A stretch of DNA of 64,000 nucleotides from Streptomyces roseirectus (GTDB lineage Bacteria; Actinomycetota; Actinomycetes; Streptomycetales; Streptomycetaceae). The position numbers and the translations under genes are program-made. This document shows, one piece after another, positions 1-8,279 of the stretch. The stretch's first letter is position 1; each line of letters opens with the position of its first letter. Location: the NCBI RefSeq assembly GCF_014489635.1, contig NZ_CP060828.1, forward strand, positions 3,448,001 through 3,512,000, read 5' to 3'. The notes beneath the pieces were generated by a model. That model did no database searches. It saw only the letters and a list, made by a program, of their open reading frames with translations, and was not told the origin of the DNA.

Positions 1-1
1 C

Positions 2-1456
2 GTCACGCTGTTCACGCTGCGCGGCGTCGTCATCGAACCGCTCGGCGTGGTGCGCACGGCGCGTCCCTCGCGGCGCCGGCTGTGGTGGCGGCTGCTGCTG
101 CCGGTCGCCGGGGCCGGGCTGCTGTACCCGATGCTCGGACAGGGCCGCACGGGCGGGGACTTCAACCAGTACCTCGTCGTCGGGGGCGTCATCCTGCTGC
201 TCATCGGCGTCACCGCGCTGCTGCCGTGGCTCGTCGAGACGACCGTCGCCCGGCTCGGCTCCGGCCCGGTCGCCTGGCAACTCGCCGTGCGGCGCCTCCA
301 GTTGAGCAGCGGGAACGCCGCCCGGATGGTCAACGGCGTCGCCGTCGCGGTGGCCGGGGCGATCGCGCTGCAGATGCTGTTCGCCGGCGTCGGGGGCGCC
401 TACACCTCGGACACCGGGAAGGACCCGACGCGCGCGGAGATGGAGGTCCAGGTCCCCTCGTACACCCAGATCACCGCCTACACGGCCGCGTTGGACAAGA
501 CCGACGGGGTCGGGCGCGCCGTCGGACTCGCCAGCACCTACATGGGCGACGAGAAGTACTTCAAGTCCGAGGACGGCAGCGGCGGTTACATACGGGTGAC
601 CCTCGGCGACTGCGCGAGCCTGAAGGAGGTCGCCGTGCTCGCCTCCTGCAAGGACGGGGACGTGTTCCGGGTGCCCGGCGGCGCCGACGGCTACGAGTCG
701 GACTCGGTCTCGGTCGCGCCGGACGCGAGCGGCACCGGCGGTGACGACGTGGGCATGCTGAAGGCGGGCAACACGATCTACTACAGCACGGACGACGAGG
801 GGAAGACCCTGTCGCGGTGGACCGTGCCAGCCGGTGTCAGGACCGTCCGCGCCGTCGACGACCCCACGGGAGACCGGCGGTTCGGGATCCTGATGACGCC
901 GAAGGCCATGCCGAAGGGCATCGCCGACACCTCCTTCGGCAGCGTCTTCGTCACCCTCGACGACTCCGTCCCCGACGCGGTCGAGCGCGCCCGCAACACG
1001 GCGGCGGCCCTCAACCCGACGCACGAGCCGATGATGTGGCACGAGACGGAGACCTCCGACGAGTACGCGAAGATCCGCACCGGGCTGCTGGTCGGCGCGA
1101 CCTGCGTCCTCGGGCTGATCGGCGCGAGCCTCCTCGTCTCCCAGCTCGAACAGCTGCGTGAGCGGCGCAAGTTGCTCTCCTCGCTGGTCGCCTTCGGCAC
1201 CCGGCGCCGGACGCTGTCCCTGTCCGTCCTGTGGCAGACGGCCGTCCCGATCGGCCTCGGTCTGATCCTCGCCACCGGCATCGGTGTCGCCCTCGGCTGC
1301 CTCCTGCTGGGCATGACCGGTTCGCGCATCGGCTTCGACTGGGCCGGGATCCTCACGATGACCGGGATCGCGGCGGGAGTCGTCCTCGCGGTGACGCTGC
1401 TGAGCCTGCCGCCCCTGCTGAGGCTGCTGCGGCCGGACGGGTTGCGGACGGAGTGA
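2..1456 (+). CDS. FtsX-like ABC transporter permease, C-terminal part (5' truncated by window)
   Basis: The frame is open from the first bases of the window, so the true start lies upstream and only the C-terminal ~484 residues are seen. An early hydrophobic segment and a second one (YLVVGGVILLLIGVTALLP) precede a long extracytoplasmic domain of about 240 residues. Three membrane helices follow at the C-terminus (LLVGATCVLGLIGASLLV, then two more before the stop). This is the layout of MacB/FtsX-type permeases, which couple to a cytosolic ATPase for export or envelope signalling. The ATPase partner would be upstream, outside the window. The substrate cannot be told from the sequence. Confidence 0.85.
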   Translation, partial: VTLFTLRGVVIEPLGVVRTARPSRRRLWWRLLLPVAGAGLLYPMLGQGRTGGDFNQYLVVGGVILLLIGVTALLPWLVETTVARLGSGPVAWQLAVRRLQLSSGNAARMVNGVAVAVAGAIALQMLFAGVGGAYTSDTGKDPTRAEMEVQVPSYTQITAYTAALDKTDGVGRAVGLASTYMGDEKYFKSEDGSGGYIRVTLGDCASLKEVAVLASCKDGDVFRVPGGADGYESDSVSVAPDASGTGGDDVGMLKAGNTIYYSTDDEGKTLSRWTVPAGVRTVRAVDDPTGDRRFGILMTPKAMPKGIADTSFGSVFVTLDDSVPDAVERARNTAAALNPTHEPMMWHETETSDEYAKIRTGLLVGATCVLGLIGASLLVSQLEQLRERRKLLSSLVAFGTRRRTLSLSVLWQTAVPIGLGLILATGIGVALGCLLLGMTGSRIGFDWAGILTMTGIAAGVVLAVTLLSLPPLLRLLRPDGLRTE

Positions 1457-1648
1457 CGGCGGGGTGAGCGCGGTGAGTTGACGGTGGTTCTGCGCAACAC
1501 CGGGTGATTCTCACCGAGTTGACGCCGGGCCCTCGTGACGCGACGGAGGTGTCGCGGGGGCCCGGATGCGGGGCGGCGTGGGGAAACGGGCCGCTCCGGG
1601 TGGGGGAAGCGGGCGGTGGGGTACGTGGCCGGGGGGCCGCGTACCCCA

Positions 1649-1780
1649 CCGCTTCCGCGCGTTGATGGGCCACGCGATCCGCCGCGTCCGCGCGTCGGTG
1701 GGCCACGACCCCTACCGCGTCCGCGTATTGGCGGGCCACGACCCCTGCCACGTCCGCGTGTTGGCGGCCCACGCCCCCTG
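1649..1780. repeat. Four tandem copies of a 33-bp unit in the permease-oxyR gap
   Basis: Four head-to-tail 33-bp units start at 1649, 1682, 1715 and 1748, each built on CCGCGTCCGCG...GGGCCACG...CC. A degenerate fifth copy trails to about 1815. The unit length is a multiple of three, so all frames stay open and give 11-residue repeats, but none has a recognisable product or a good ribosome binding site. I treat the whole 1457-1873 gap as non-coding. Apart from this minisatellite I see nothing else in it. Confidence 0.8.
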
Positions 1781-1873
1781 TCGCTTCCATGCGATGGCGC
1801 CGCGCTCCCGCCTGTTGGGGCCGCGCTCTTCGCCGCCCCCGCGTACGTCCGGCCAACTCCCCTCCCCCGAGCC

Positions 1874-2824
1874 TCAGTTCACCGTCCGCACCGGCAGCGG
1901 CGCCAGCGATTTTCTTAGCGCGCACGCCAGTTCCCCGTACTCGTCGGCCCGTGCCGCGCCCGTCCGGGTCGCGAGGGCGATGCGGCGGGTGGGGGCCGGG
2001 GCGGTGAACGTCGAGACGCGCAGGTGGGGATTGCGGGCGGTCTCGACGGTGACGGCGGTGCGCGGCAGGAGCGTGCAGCCGAGGCCGCCGGCGACGAGCT
2101 GGACCAGGGTGGAGAGGCCGGCGGCGGTCGTGGTGACGGGGGCGTCCTCGCGGCCCGCCTCACGGCAGATGTCGAGGGCCTGGTCCCGCAGACAGTGGCC
2201 CTCGTCGAGGAGGAGGAGCGTCACCTCCTTCAACTGCTCGCGGGGGACGTCCCGTTGGCCGCCGAGTGGGTGGCCGAGCGGTGTCACCAGGACGAAGTCC
2301 TCGTCGAACAGCGGGAGTTCGAGCACGCCGGGGACGCCGAGGGGGACCGCGAGCAGGAGCAGGTCGAGCCGGCCCGCCGCGAGGCCGTCGAGGAGGCTCG
2401 CCGTCTGCTCCTCGTGGACCTGGAGGTCGAGCGCGGGGTAACGGTCGTGGACGAGTTCGATGACCGTCGGCAGCAGGTACGGCGCGACCGTCGGGATGAC
2501 GCCGAGCCGCAGTGCGCCGGTGAAGGGCGCGCGCACCGCCTCCGCCTCCTCCAGCAGCGACCCGACCTCCGCGAGGACGGCGCGGGCGCGCACGGCGATG
2601 CGCTCGCCGGCCGGGGAGAGGAGCACCTTGCGCGTCGTCCGCTCCAGCAGCGTCACCCCCAGCGCCTCCTCCAGCGCGGCCACCGCCCCGGACAGCGCGG
2701 GCTGGCTCATGCCGATCGCGGCGGCGGCGTCCCGGAAGTGCAGGTGCTCGGCCACTGCCGCGAAGGCGCGCAGCTGGGCCAGACTGGGTGGGCGCCTCTT
2801 GGCCCCGGCATTACTCACGGTCAC
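1874..2824 (-). CDS. oxyR: OxyR, LysR-family peroxide-sensing regulator
   Basis: The protein has 316 residues, the usual LysR length. The N-terminal winged helix-turn-helix (about residues 14-72) carries RDAAAAIGMSQPALSGAVAAL. The effector domain holds GHCLRDQALDIC, so Cys211 and Cys220 match the redox pair C199/C208 of E. coli OxyR, including the nine-residue spacing. Peroxide would form the disulfide and activate transcription of the divergent ahpC-ahpD. The GTG start at 2824 is chosen because GGAGG lies 9 nt upstream; a GTG two codons downstream is possible. The operator between the genes covers its own leader and ribosome binding site, which suggests autoregulation. Confidence 0.93.
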   Translation of the reverse strand: MTVSNAGAKRRPPSLAQLRAFAAVAEHLHFRDAAAAIGMSQPALSGAVAALEEALGVTLLERTTRKVLLSPAGERIAVRARAVLAEVGSLLEEAEAVRAPFTGALRLGVIPTVAPYLLPTVIELVHDRYPALDLQVHEEQTASLLDGLAAGRLDLLLLAVPLGVPGVLELPLFDEDFVLVTPLGHPLGGQRDVPREQLKEVTLLLLDEGHCLRDQALDICREAGREDAPVTTTAAGLSTLVQLVAGGLGCTLLPRTAVTVETARNPHLRVSTFTAPAPTRRIALATRTGAARADEYGELACALRKSLAPLPVRTVN

Positions 2825-2826
2825 TG

Positions 2827-2863
2827 ATAGCTACCTCCGATCAACACACCCGAGTGTAGCTAT
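2827..2863. promoter_or_regulatory. OxyR operator in the oxyR-ahpC divergent region
   Basis: ATAGCTA at 2827-2833 and TAGCTAT at 2857-2863 form a perfect inverted repeat. The outer ATAG (2827) and CTAT (2860) are 33 nt apart start to start, exactly the outer spacing of the tetrameric OxyR motif ATAG-N7-CTAT-N7-ATAG-N7-CTAT. The inner half sites are weak (CGAT at 2838 and no match at 2849). The site overlaps the oxyR leader on one side and should sit upstream of the ahpC promoter on the other. Confidence 0.75.
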
Positions 2864-2914
2864 TTCCGTAATCAATGCACCTTGTGCAAGTATCCGCATC
2901 GTCCAACCCCTGGG

Positions 2915-2937
2915 AAGCGTCCGCGATTCGGACGCTT
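2915..2937 (+). promoter_or_regulatory. Hairpin in the ahpC 5' leader
   Basis: AAGCGTCCG and CGGACGCTT form a perfect 9-bp stem with a 5-nt loop, followed by TCTCG, about 30 nt before the ahpC start. It lies between the OxyR operator and the gene, so it would be part of the ahpC mRNA leader. It could be an attenuator-like or stabilising structure. The T-tract is short, so it is not a clear terminator. Confidence 0.5.
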
Positions 2938-2968
2938 TCTCGCTGCAACCTCGATGCAAGGAGCGCTC

Positions 2969-3523
2969 GTGCTCACTGTCGGTGACAAGTTCCCCGAGTT
3001 CGAACTGACCGCCTGTGTCTCGCTGGAGAAGGGCAAGGAGTTCGAGACGATCAACCACAAGACGTACGAGGGTCAGTGGAAGGTCGTCTTCGCGTGGCCG
3101 AAGGACTTCACCTTCGTCTGCCCGACGGAGATCGCCGCGTTCGGCAAGCTGAACGACGAGTTCGCCGACCGTGACGCGCAGATCCTCGGCTTCTCCGGCG
3201 ACTCCGAGTTCGTCCACCACGCCTGGCGCAAGGACCACGACGACCTGCGCGACCTGCCGTTCCCGATGCTGGCGGACTCCAAGCACGAGCTGATGCGCGA
3301 CCTCGGCATCGAGGGCGAGGACGGCTTCGCGCAGCGCGCGGTGTTCATCGTCGACCAGAACAACGAGATCCAGTTCTCCATGGTGACCGCCGGCTCCGTC
3401 GGCCGTAACCCCAAGGAGGTGCTGCGCGTGCTCGACGCCCTCCAGACCGACGAGCTGTGCCCCTGCAACTGGACCAAGGGCGACGACACCCTCGACCCGG
3501 TCAAGCTCCTGGCGGGTGAGTGA
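2969..3523 (+). CDS. ahpC: AhpC, alkyl hydroperoxide reductase peroxiredoxin
   Basis: This 184-residue 2-Cys peroxiredoxin reduces hydrogen peroxide and organic hydroperoxides in the cytosol. The peroxidatic cysteine is Cys51 in TFVCPTE. The C-terminal ELCPCNW gives Cys164 and Cys166 as resolving-cysteine candidates, as in actinobacterial AhpC proteins that work with AhpD. The GTG at 2969 is preferred because AAGGAG sits 5 nt before it; the frame is open further upstream without support. The stop overlaps the ahpD start by 4 nt (GTGA), so the two are co-translated. Regulation by the divergent OxyR follows from the shared operator. Confidence 0.95.
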   Translation: MLTVGDKFPEFELTACVSLEKGKEFETINHKTYEGQWKVVFAWPKDFTFVCPTEIAAFGKLNDEFADRDAQILGFSGDSEFVHHAWRKDHDDLRDLPFPMLADSKHELMRDLGIEGEDGFAQRAVFIVDQNNEIQFSMVTAGSVGRNPKEVLRVLDALQTDELCPCNWTKGDDTLDPVKLLAGE

Positions 3524-4059
3524 CCTTGTCCCTCGACGCCCTCAAGTCCGCGATACCCGACTACGCCAAGGACCTGCGGCTCAACCTGGGTTCGGTCATC
3601 GGCAACTCCGAACTCCCCGCGCAGCAGCTGTGGGGCACGGTCCTGGCGACGGCCATCGCCTCGCGCTCCCCGCTCGTGCTGCGCGAACTCGCCCCTGAAG
3701 CCCGGGAGTTCCTGTCCCCCGAGGCGTACCGGGCGGCCAAGTCGGCGGCTGCGGTCATGGCGATGAACAACGTCTTCTACCGCACCCGCCACCTGCTGTC
3801 CGACCACGAGTACGGCAACCTCCGCGCCGGCCTGCGCATGAACGTCATCGGCAACCCCGGCGTCGACAAGGTCGACTTCGAACTCTGGTCCTTCGCCGTC
3901 TCCGCCATCAACGGCTGCGGCCTCTGCCTCGACTCCCACGAACAGGTCCTCCGCAAGGCAGGCGTCTCCCGCGAGACCGTCCAGGAAGCCTTCAAGATCG
4001 CCTCGGTGATCCAGGCGGTGGGCGTGACCCTGGACGCGGAAGCGATCCTCGCGGACTAG
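3520..4059 (+). CDS. ahpD: AhpD, alkylhydroperoxidase that recycles AhpC
   Basis: This is a 179-residue CMD-fold protein with the redox motif [10 protein letters not shown] (Cys133 and Cys136, His140). In Mycobacterium tuberculosis, AhpD is the thiol partner that links lipoamide to AhpC, and the pairing with ahpC here supports the same job. The residue just before the second cysteine is Leu135, where the mycobacterial protein has His132, so the proton relay may differ. The GTG start overlaps the ahpC stop; a TTG two codons later is an alternative. Confidence 0.93.
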   Translation: MTLSLDALKSAIPDYAKDLRLNLGSVIGNSELPAQQLWGTVLATAIASRSPLVLRELAPEAREFLSPEAYRAAKSAAAVMAMNNVFYRTRHLLSDHEYGNLRAGLRMNVIGNPGVDKVDFELWSFAVSAINGCGLCLDSHEQVLRKAGVSRETVQEAFKIASVIQAVGVTLDAEAILAD

Positions 4060-4080
4060 GTCCCCGTACGACGGCCCTGC

Positions 4081-5436
4081 TCAGCCCCGCTGAGCGGGGC
4101 CGTCGGCGTCCTCGGCCTCGCTGTGTGCCGGCACAGCGTCCTCAAGGTCCTCGGCAGCGGAATCACCCTCCTCGTCGTCCCCCTCGTTCGCATAAGCCCG
4201 CAAATACCCCACCACCGTATTCGTCACCGCGACCAGCGGCACCGCCACCACCGCTCCCCCGATCCCCGCGACCATCCCGCCGGCGGCGACGGAGAGGACG
4301 ACGGCGAGGGGGTGTACGCGGACGGCGCGGCCGAGGATGAAGGGCTGGAGGATGTGGCCCTCGATCTGCTGGACGGCGAGGACGACGGCGAGGGTCATGA
4401 CGGCGGTGAAGGGGCCCTGGGTGACGAGGGCGACGAGGACGGCGAGGGCGCCGGAGGCGACGGCGCCGACGAGGGGGATGAAGGAGAAGAGGAAGATGAA
4501 GACGGCGAGGGGGACGGCCATGGGGACGTCGAGGAAGTAGATGCCGAGGCCGATGAAGATGGCGTCGATCAGGGCGACGACGACCGTGCCGCGGACGTAG
4601 GCCGTGAGCGTGGCCCAGGCGCGCGGACCGGCGCCGGCGACGCCCTCACGCGCGGCGGCGGGGACGAGCTTGAGGGTCCACTCCCAGATCCGGCGGCCGT
4701 CGTAGAGCAGGAAGAGCGTGGAGAACGCGGCGAGGAGCAGCCCGGTCAGCGCCTCGACGATGACCGTGACGCCTTCGAGGCCGGCCGAGGTGATCTCGTC
4801 CGCGTTCGCGCCCACCGCCTCGCGGAGGTTCTTGGCGATCGCGTTGATCTGTTTGTCGGTGACGTGGAAGGGGCTGTCGAGGAGCCAGCGGCGCAGGTCG
4901 TCGATGCCGGACTGGATCTGGTTGGAGAGGTCGTCGATGTTCTCCATGACCTGCCAGGTGACGAACCACCCGAGCAGCCCGATGACGACGAAGCCGAGGA
5001 CGGCGGTGAGGGCGGTCGCGAGCCCGCGCGGCACCCCCCGCCGCTTGAGCGCGGCGACGGCCGGTTCGAGGAGGGCCGTGAGGAGGAGCCCGATGACGAA
5101 GGCGAGGACGACGAGCTGGACCGCGCTGATGACCCGCATCAGGATCCACACGGTCCCGGCGAGCACGAGGAGCCGCCAGCCGGCCTCGGCGGCGACCCGC
5201 ACGCCCCAGGGGACGGCCTGCGCGGGGTCGGTGCGGGGAACCGGGGGTCGGGCGGGGCGGGCGGCGGGCCTCGGCTCCGGTTTGCGCGCGGCATCCGGCT
5301 TCGGCTTGGGCTTCACCGGCGGTTCGTCCAGCACCCCGCCGTCCCGCTCGACCTCCGCGCGCCGCTCGTCGAGCCGCTCACCCATCTCGGTCAGGCCCGC
5401 GCCGAGCCTGCCGAGCCACCCTGGTACCCGCGACAT
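4081..5436 (-). CDS. AI-2E transporter family (PerM/UPF0118) membrane protein
   Basis: The protein has 451 residues. A cytoplasmic N-terminus of about 95 residues is rich in Lys, Pro and Arg (KPKPKPDAARKPEP) and precedes a set of about seven to eight membrane helices. The helices are interrupted by a soluble segment (residues roughly 165-235), and LVPAAAREGVAGAG is a typical family stretch. The C-terminus is acidic. Family members include TqsA, PerM and sporulation proteins; the transported compound is unknown here. The ATG at 5436 follows AAGAGG. It stands alone, downstream of the transglycosylase-like gene and separated from it by a strong hairpin. Confidence 0.85.
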   Translation of the reverse strand: MSRVPGWLGRLGAGLTEMGERLDERRAEVERDGGVLDEPPVKPKPKPDAARKPEPRPAARPARPPVPRTDPAQAVPWGVRVAAEAGWRLLVLAGTVWILMRVISAVQLVVLAFVIGLLLTALLEPAVAALKRRGVPRGLATALTAVLGFVVIGLLGWFVTWQVMENIDDLSNQIQSGIDDLRRWLLDSPFHVTDKQINAIAKNLREAVGANADEITSAGLEGVTVIVEALTGLLLAAFSTLFLLYDGRRIWEWTLKLVPAAAREGVAGAGPRAWATLTAYVRGTVVVALIDAIFIGLGIYFLDVPMAVPLAVFIFLFSFIPLVGAVASGALAVLVALVTQGPFTAVMTLAVVLAVQQIEGHILQPFILGRAVRVHPLAVVLSVAAGGMVAGIGGAVVAVPLVAVTNTVVGYLRAYANEGDDEEGDSAAEDLEDAVPAHSEAEDADGPAQRG

Positions 5437-5508
5437 GATCCGACCTCTTGCCCTGTCTCTTCGCACCACTCCCTCCCTGGGAGTCGTCCGCACCCGACCG
5501 TACAGGGC

Positions 5509-5542
5509 GACAGCCCCTCCCTGAGGACGGGGAGGGGCTGTC
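5509..5542 (-). terminator. Hairpin terminator after the transglycosylase-like gene
   Basis: GACAGCCCCTCCC (5509-5521) pairs perfectly with GGGAGGGGCTGTC (5530-5542), a 13-bp stem with an 8-nt loop, 22 nt past the stop at 5565. No T-tract follows, as is common for streptomycete terminators. Confidence 0.75.
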
Positions 5543-5564
5543 GAAGGTTGAGAAACCGGTGGGT

Positions 5565-6239
5565 CTAGTACCAGTTGTTCGCCTGCCAGAACGACCAGGC
5601 GTCGCACGGGCTGCCGTAGCGCTCGTTCATGTAGTTCAGGCCCCACTTGATCTGCGTGGCCGGGTTGGTCTGCCAGTCGGAGGCGACCGAGGACATCTTG
5701 GAGCCGGGCAGCGCCTGGAAGAGGCCGTAGGCGCCGGAGGAGGCGTTGACGGCGCGGTAGTTCCAGCTCGACTCGTGGTCGACGATGTTCGAGAAGCACT
5801 GCCACTGGCCGCCGGCAACCATCTGACGGGCCATCGACTGGATCTCGGAGATCGAGTAGGAGCTCTGGACCGGGAAGTCGCCCTTGGCGGCCTTCGCCTT
5901 GGCCTCGGCCTCCGCCTTGGCCTTCGCGGCCTCCTCGGCGGCTTCCTTCTTGGCGATGGCGATCTCGGCGGCCGCCTTGCGGGCGGCCTCCTCGGCGTCC
6001 TTCTTCGCGCTCTCGTCCGCGGCCATGGCCTGGTAGGCGGCCTGCTGCGTCAGGGAGGCGGTCTGGACCTCCGCCTGCTGCCCCACGGGGATGTCCGCGA
6101 GGAGAGTGGCGTCGTCCGCCTTCGTCAGCGCGTCGTTCGGCTGCGCGACACTGCCCGAGGCGACACCCACGACACTTCCGACGGCGGTGACCGCGGTGGC
6201 CGAAGCCACTGCGAACCCCCGGACCGAGACCCGGCTCAC
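5565..6239 (-). CDS. Secreted lytic transglycosylase-like (SLT-fold) protein with coiled coil
   Basis: The protein has 224 residues. The N-terminus is a signal-like segment (MSRVSVRGFAVASATAVTAV). A long Ala/Lys/Glu-rich helix, residues about 60-110 (AAEEAAKAKAEAEAKAKAAK), should form a coiled coil or stalk. The C-terminal ~90 residues carry the SLT-type catalytic pattern: VDHESSWNYRAVNASSGAYG has the Glu followed by the S/T-x-x-G-x-x-G/Q region, then GLFQALPGSKM and a terminal NERYGSPCDAWSFW. It probably cleaves peptidoglycan during growth or sporulation. The GTG at 6239 follows GAAGGA. Its terminator lies just downstream and its promoter region spans the 391-bp gap to phoH. Confidence 0.85.
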   Translation of the reverse strand: MSRVSVRGFAVASATAVTAVGSVVGVASGSVAQPNDALTKADDATLLADIPVGQQAEVQTASLTQQAAYQAMAADESAKKDAEEAARKAAAEIAIAKKEAAEEAAKAKAEAEAKAKAAKGDFPVQSSYSISEIQSMARQMVAGGQWQCFSNIVDHESSWNYRAVNASSGAYGLFQALPGSKMSSVASDWQTNPATQIKWGLNYMNERYGSPCDAWSFWQANNWY

Positions 6240-6511
6240 ACAGTTTCCTTCCAGCATCGCCCGCTTCGGTGACCCTGGCGGACGCGATCGTGCCCCTGGC
6301 GCTGGCCTCCGACTACGGGGTCACGGGAAGCGCTGGCCCACCGGCGACTCCTGGCAGAACCAGGGGCGCCTTCTGGTGCTCGGGCGGCATACGACGTCGA
6401 AGCTATGAAGTTGGTGCGCCGTACCCCTCGGGGTACAGGTGTGTCGTATGCGGGGCCTGACAGAACCGAGACTCTGCCGTAACCAGGCGCCGATGACAAT
6501 TCCGGACCGGG

Positions 6512-6525
6512 TGTGAAAGCTCACA
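6512..6525. promoter_or_regulatory. Palindrome TGTGA-N4-TCACA in the gap upstream of the transglycosylase-like gene
   Basis: The two arms are perfect complements of each other. The half site is that of Crp-type regulators, but the spacer is 4 nt instead of the usual 6, so assignment to Crp is tentative. The rest of the gap (6240-6630) contains a CCTGG/CCAGG hairpin near 6350 and no gene that I can support. Confidence 0.35.
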
Positions 6526-6630
6526 TCGCCTGTGGGGCAAGGGATTTCGGCGAACGCTCCCACACGACGGCGCCGCCCCGCTAGGCTCTCGCCCTTTGCG
6601 GGACGGCGCCGAACGGCCGTCCAATACGGG

Positions 6631-7956
6631 TCAGATGCCGCCGTCCTCCAGCATTTCGGTCACGAGCGCGGCGATCTGGGAGCGCTCGGAGCGGGTCAGG
6701 GTGACGTGCGCGAAGAGCGGATGCCCCTTCAGCTTCTCGACGACGGCGACGACCCCGTCGTACCGCCCGACCCTCAGGTTGTCGCGCTGGGCGACGTCGT
6801 GGGTGAGGACGACCCGGGAGTTGGCGCCGATCCGGGACAGGACCGTCAGCAGGACGTTCCGCTCCAGGGACTGGGCCTCGTCGACGATGACGAACGCGTC
6901 GTGCAGGGAGCGGCCCCGGATGTGGGTCAGGGGGAGCACTTCGAGCATCCCGCGCGCGGTCACCTCCTCGATGACCTCCCGGCTGGTGACGGCCGACAGC
7001 GTGTCGAAGACGGCCTGGGCCCAAGGGCTCATCTTCTCGGACTCGGAGCCCGGCAGGTAGCCGAGTTCCTGCCCGCCGACCGCGTACAGCGGCCGGAAGA
7101 CCATCACCTTCTGGTGCTGGCGGCGCTCCAGGACCGCCTCCAGGCCCGCGCACAGGGCGAGCGCGGACTTGCCGGTGCCGGCCCGGCCGCCCAGCGACAG
7201 GATGCCGACGTCCGGGTCGAGCAGCAGGTCGAGCGCGATGCGCTGTTCGGCGCTGCGGCCCTTGATGCCGAACGCCTCCCGGTCGCCGCGCACGAGCCGG
7301 ATGTTGCCCTCGGGGCTGACCCGGCCGAGCGCCTTGCCGCGTTCGGACTGGATGGTGAGGCCGGTGTGCACGGGGAGGTCGGCGGCCTCCGGCACGTACA
7401 CGTGTCCTTCCTCGAAGAGGATGTCCACCTGCTCGCCCGGCAGCGTCAGTTCGGACATGCCGGTCCAGCCGGAGGAGTCCGTGATGGCGAGTTCGGCGCG
7501 GTACTCCTCGGCGAGGAGGCCGACCGAGGACGCCTTGATGCGCAGGGGCAGGTCCTTCGATACGACGGTGACGTCGTACCCCTCGGCCTGGAGGTTGCGG
7601 GCGACCGCGAGGATGCGGGAGTCGTTGTCTCCCAGGCGGTAGCCGCTGGGCAGGATGCTGGGGTCCGAGTGGTTGAGCTCGACACGGACGGTGCCGCCCA
7701 GTTCCCCGATCGGGATGGGCGCGTCCAGGCGGCCGAACTTCACCCGGTAGTCGTCCAGCAGGCGCAGGGCCTGGCGGGCGAAGTAGCCGAGTTCAGGATG
7801 GTGCCGCTTGGCCTCCAGTTCGGTGACGACGACGATCGGGAGCACGACCTCGTGCTCCTCGAAGCGGGTCATCGCGGACGGGTCGGCCAGCAGGACGCTG
7901 GTGTCGAGAACATAGGTGCGCCGGTCGGACTTGTGGCGCTTTGTGCTGGTCACCAC
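6631..7956 (-). CDS. PIN-PhoH ATPase (YlaK/PhoH-like)
   Basis: This 441-residue protein has two domains. The N-terminal PIN nuclease fold starts [12 protein letters not shown] with acidic residues Asp18, Glu46, Asp110, Asp112 and Asp135. The C-terminal PhoH ATPase has Walker A GRAGTGKS (257-264) and Walker B VIVDEAQ (356-362). PIN-PhoH proteins of actinobacteria are reported to unwind and cleave RNA. The GTG-GTG start at 7956 is chosen by comparison with family N-termini (MVTSTKR); the ribosome binding site is weak. A 14-bp palindrome lies about 48 bp upstream. Confidence 0.88.
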   Translation of the reverse strand: MVTSTKRHKSDRRTYVLDTSVLLADPSAMTRFEEHEVVLPIVVVTELEAKRHHPELGYFARQALRLLDDYRVKFGRLDAPIPIGELGGTVRVELNHSDPSILPSGYRLGDNDSRILAVARNLQAEGYDVTVVSKDLPLRIKASSVGLLAEEYRAELAITDSSGWTGMSELTLPGEQVDILFEEGHVYVPEAADLPVHTGLTIQSERGKALGRVSPEGNIRLVRGDREAFGIKGRSAEQRIALDLLLDPDVGILSLGGRAGTGKSALALCAGLEAVLERRQHQKVMVFRPLYAVGGQELGYLPGSESEKMSPWAQAVFDTLSAVTSREVIEEVTARGMLEVLPLTHIRGRSLHDAFVIVDEAQSLERNVLLTVLSRIGANSRVVLTHDVAQRDNLRVGRYDGVVAVVEKLKGHPLFAHVTLTRSERSQIAALVTEMLEDGGI

Positions 7957-8003
7957 GGAAGGACGTACCCCCTCGGATGAGGTCGGGGAGCGACGGAGTG
8001 GAG

Positions 8004-8017
8004 CTGGACCGGTCCAG
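8004..8017. promoter_or_regulatory. Perfect 14-bp palindrome upstream of the PIN-PhoH gene
   Basis: CTGGACCGGTCCAG is its own reverse complement and lies about 48 bp before the start at 7956, where an operator could act on the minus-strand promoter. No factor can be named. In a GC-rich genome such a palindrome can occur by chance. Confidence 0.3.
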
Positions 8018-8136
8018 GACCCGTTTGCACGGGCCGAAAACCGGCCCTCCACTGCTTCGTCCGTGCCGTGACCGCACGGTCGGGCTGGTGCAAAGGGCCT
8101 CCCGGGCGGACGGCCCCGTGCCGCCCGCTGAGATCC

Positions 8137-8157
8137 GACACCCGTGGGTCGGGTGTC
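8137..8157 (-). terminator. Hairpin after uppS
   Basis: GACACCCG (8137-8144) pairs perfectly with CGGGTGTC (8150-8157) over a 5-nt loop, about 120 nt past the uppS stop on the minus strand. It is the most likely uppS terminator in the 323-bp gap 7957-8279. Apart from this and the palindrome at 8004 I see nothing else there. Confidence 0.45.
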
Positions 8158-8279
8158 GACCTGCTTGCCTTATGCCCTCTAATTTGCGCCGTCATGCCAC
8201 GGCGCGGGACGGCGCCTTGGTGAACTCCTTGTTACGCCTGTGGTGGGAGGCCCGGAAAGCGGTTGCCCGTGGTCGCCCG

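Noticed and set aside
1535..1918. Open frames across the 33-bp repeat that encode Pro/Arg- or His-rich repeats
   Set aside because: All frames stay open because the unit is a multiple of three and GC-rich; no ribosome site or family.
4123..5568. Long plus-strand frame rich in Asp, Glu and Gly
   Set aside because: It is the antisense of the AI-2E-family gene, whose membrane helices and motifs are clear on the minus strand.
6240..6630. Possible ydaO-type c-di-AMP riboswitch ahead of the transglycosylase-like gene
   Set aside because: This gene class is often controlled that way in Streptomyces, but I could not find the conserved core blocks. An Infernal scan would decide.
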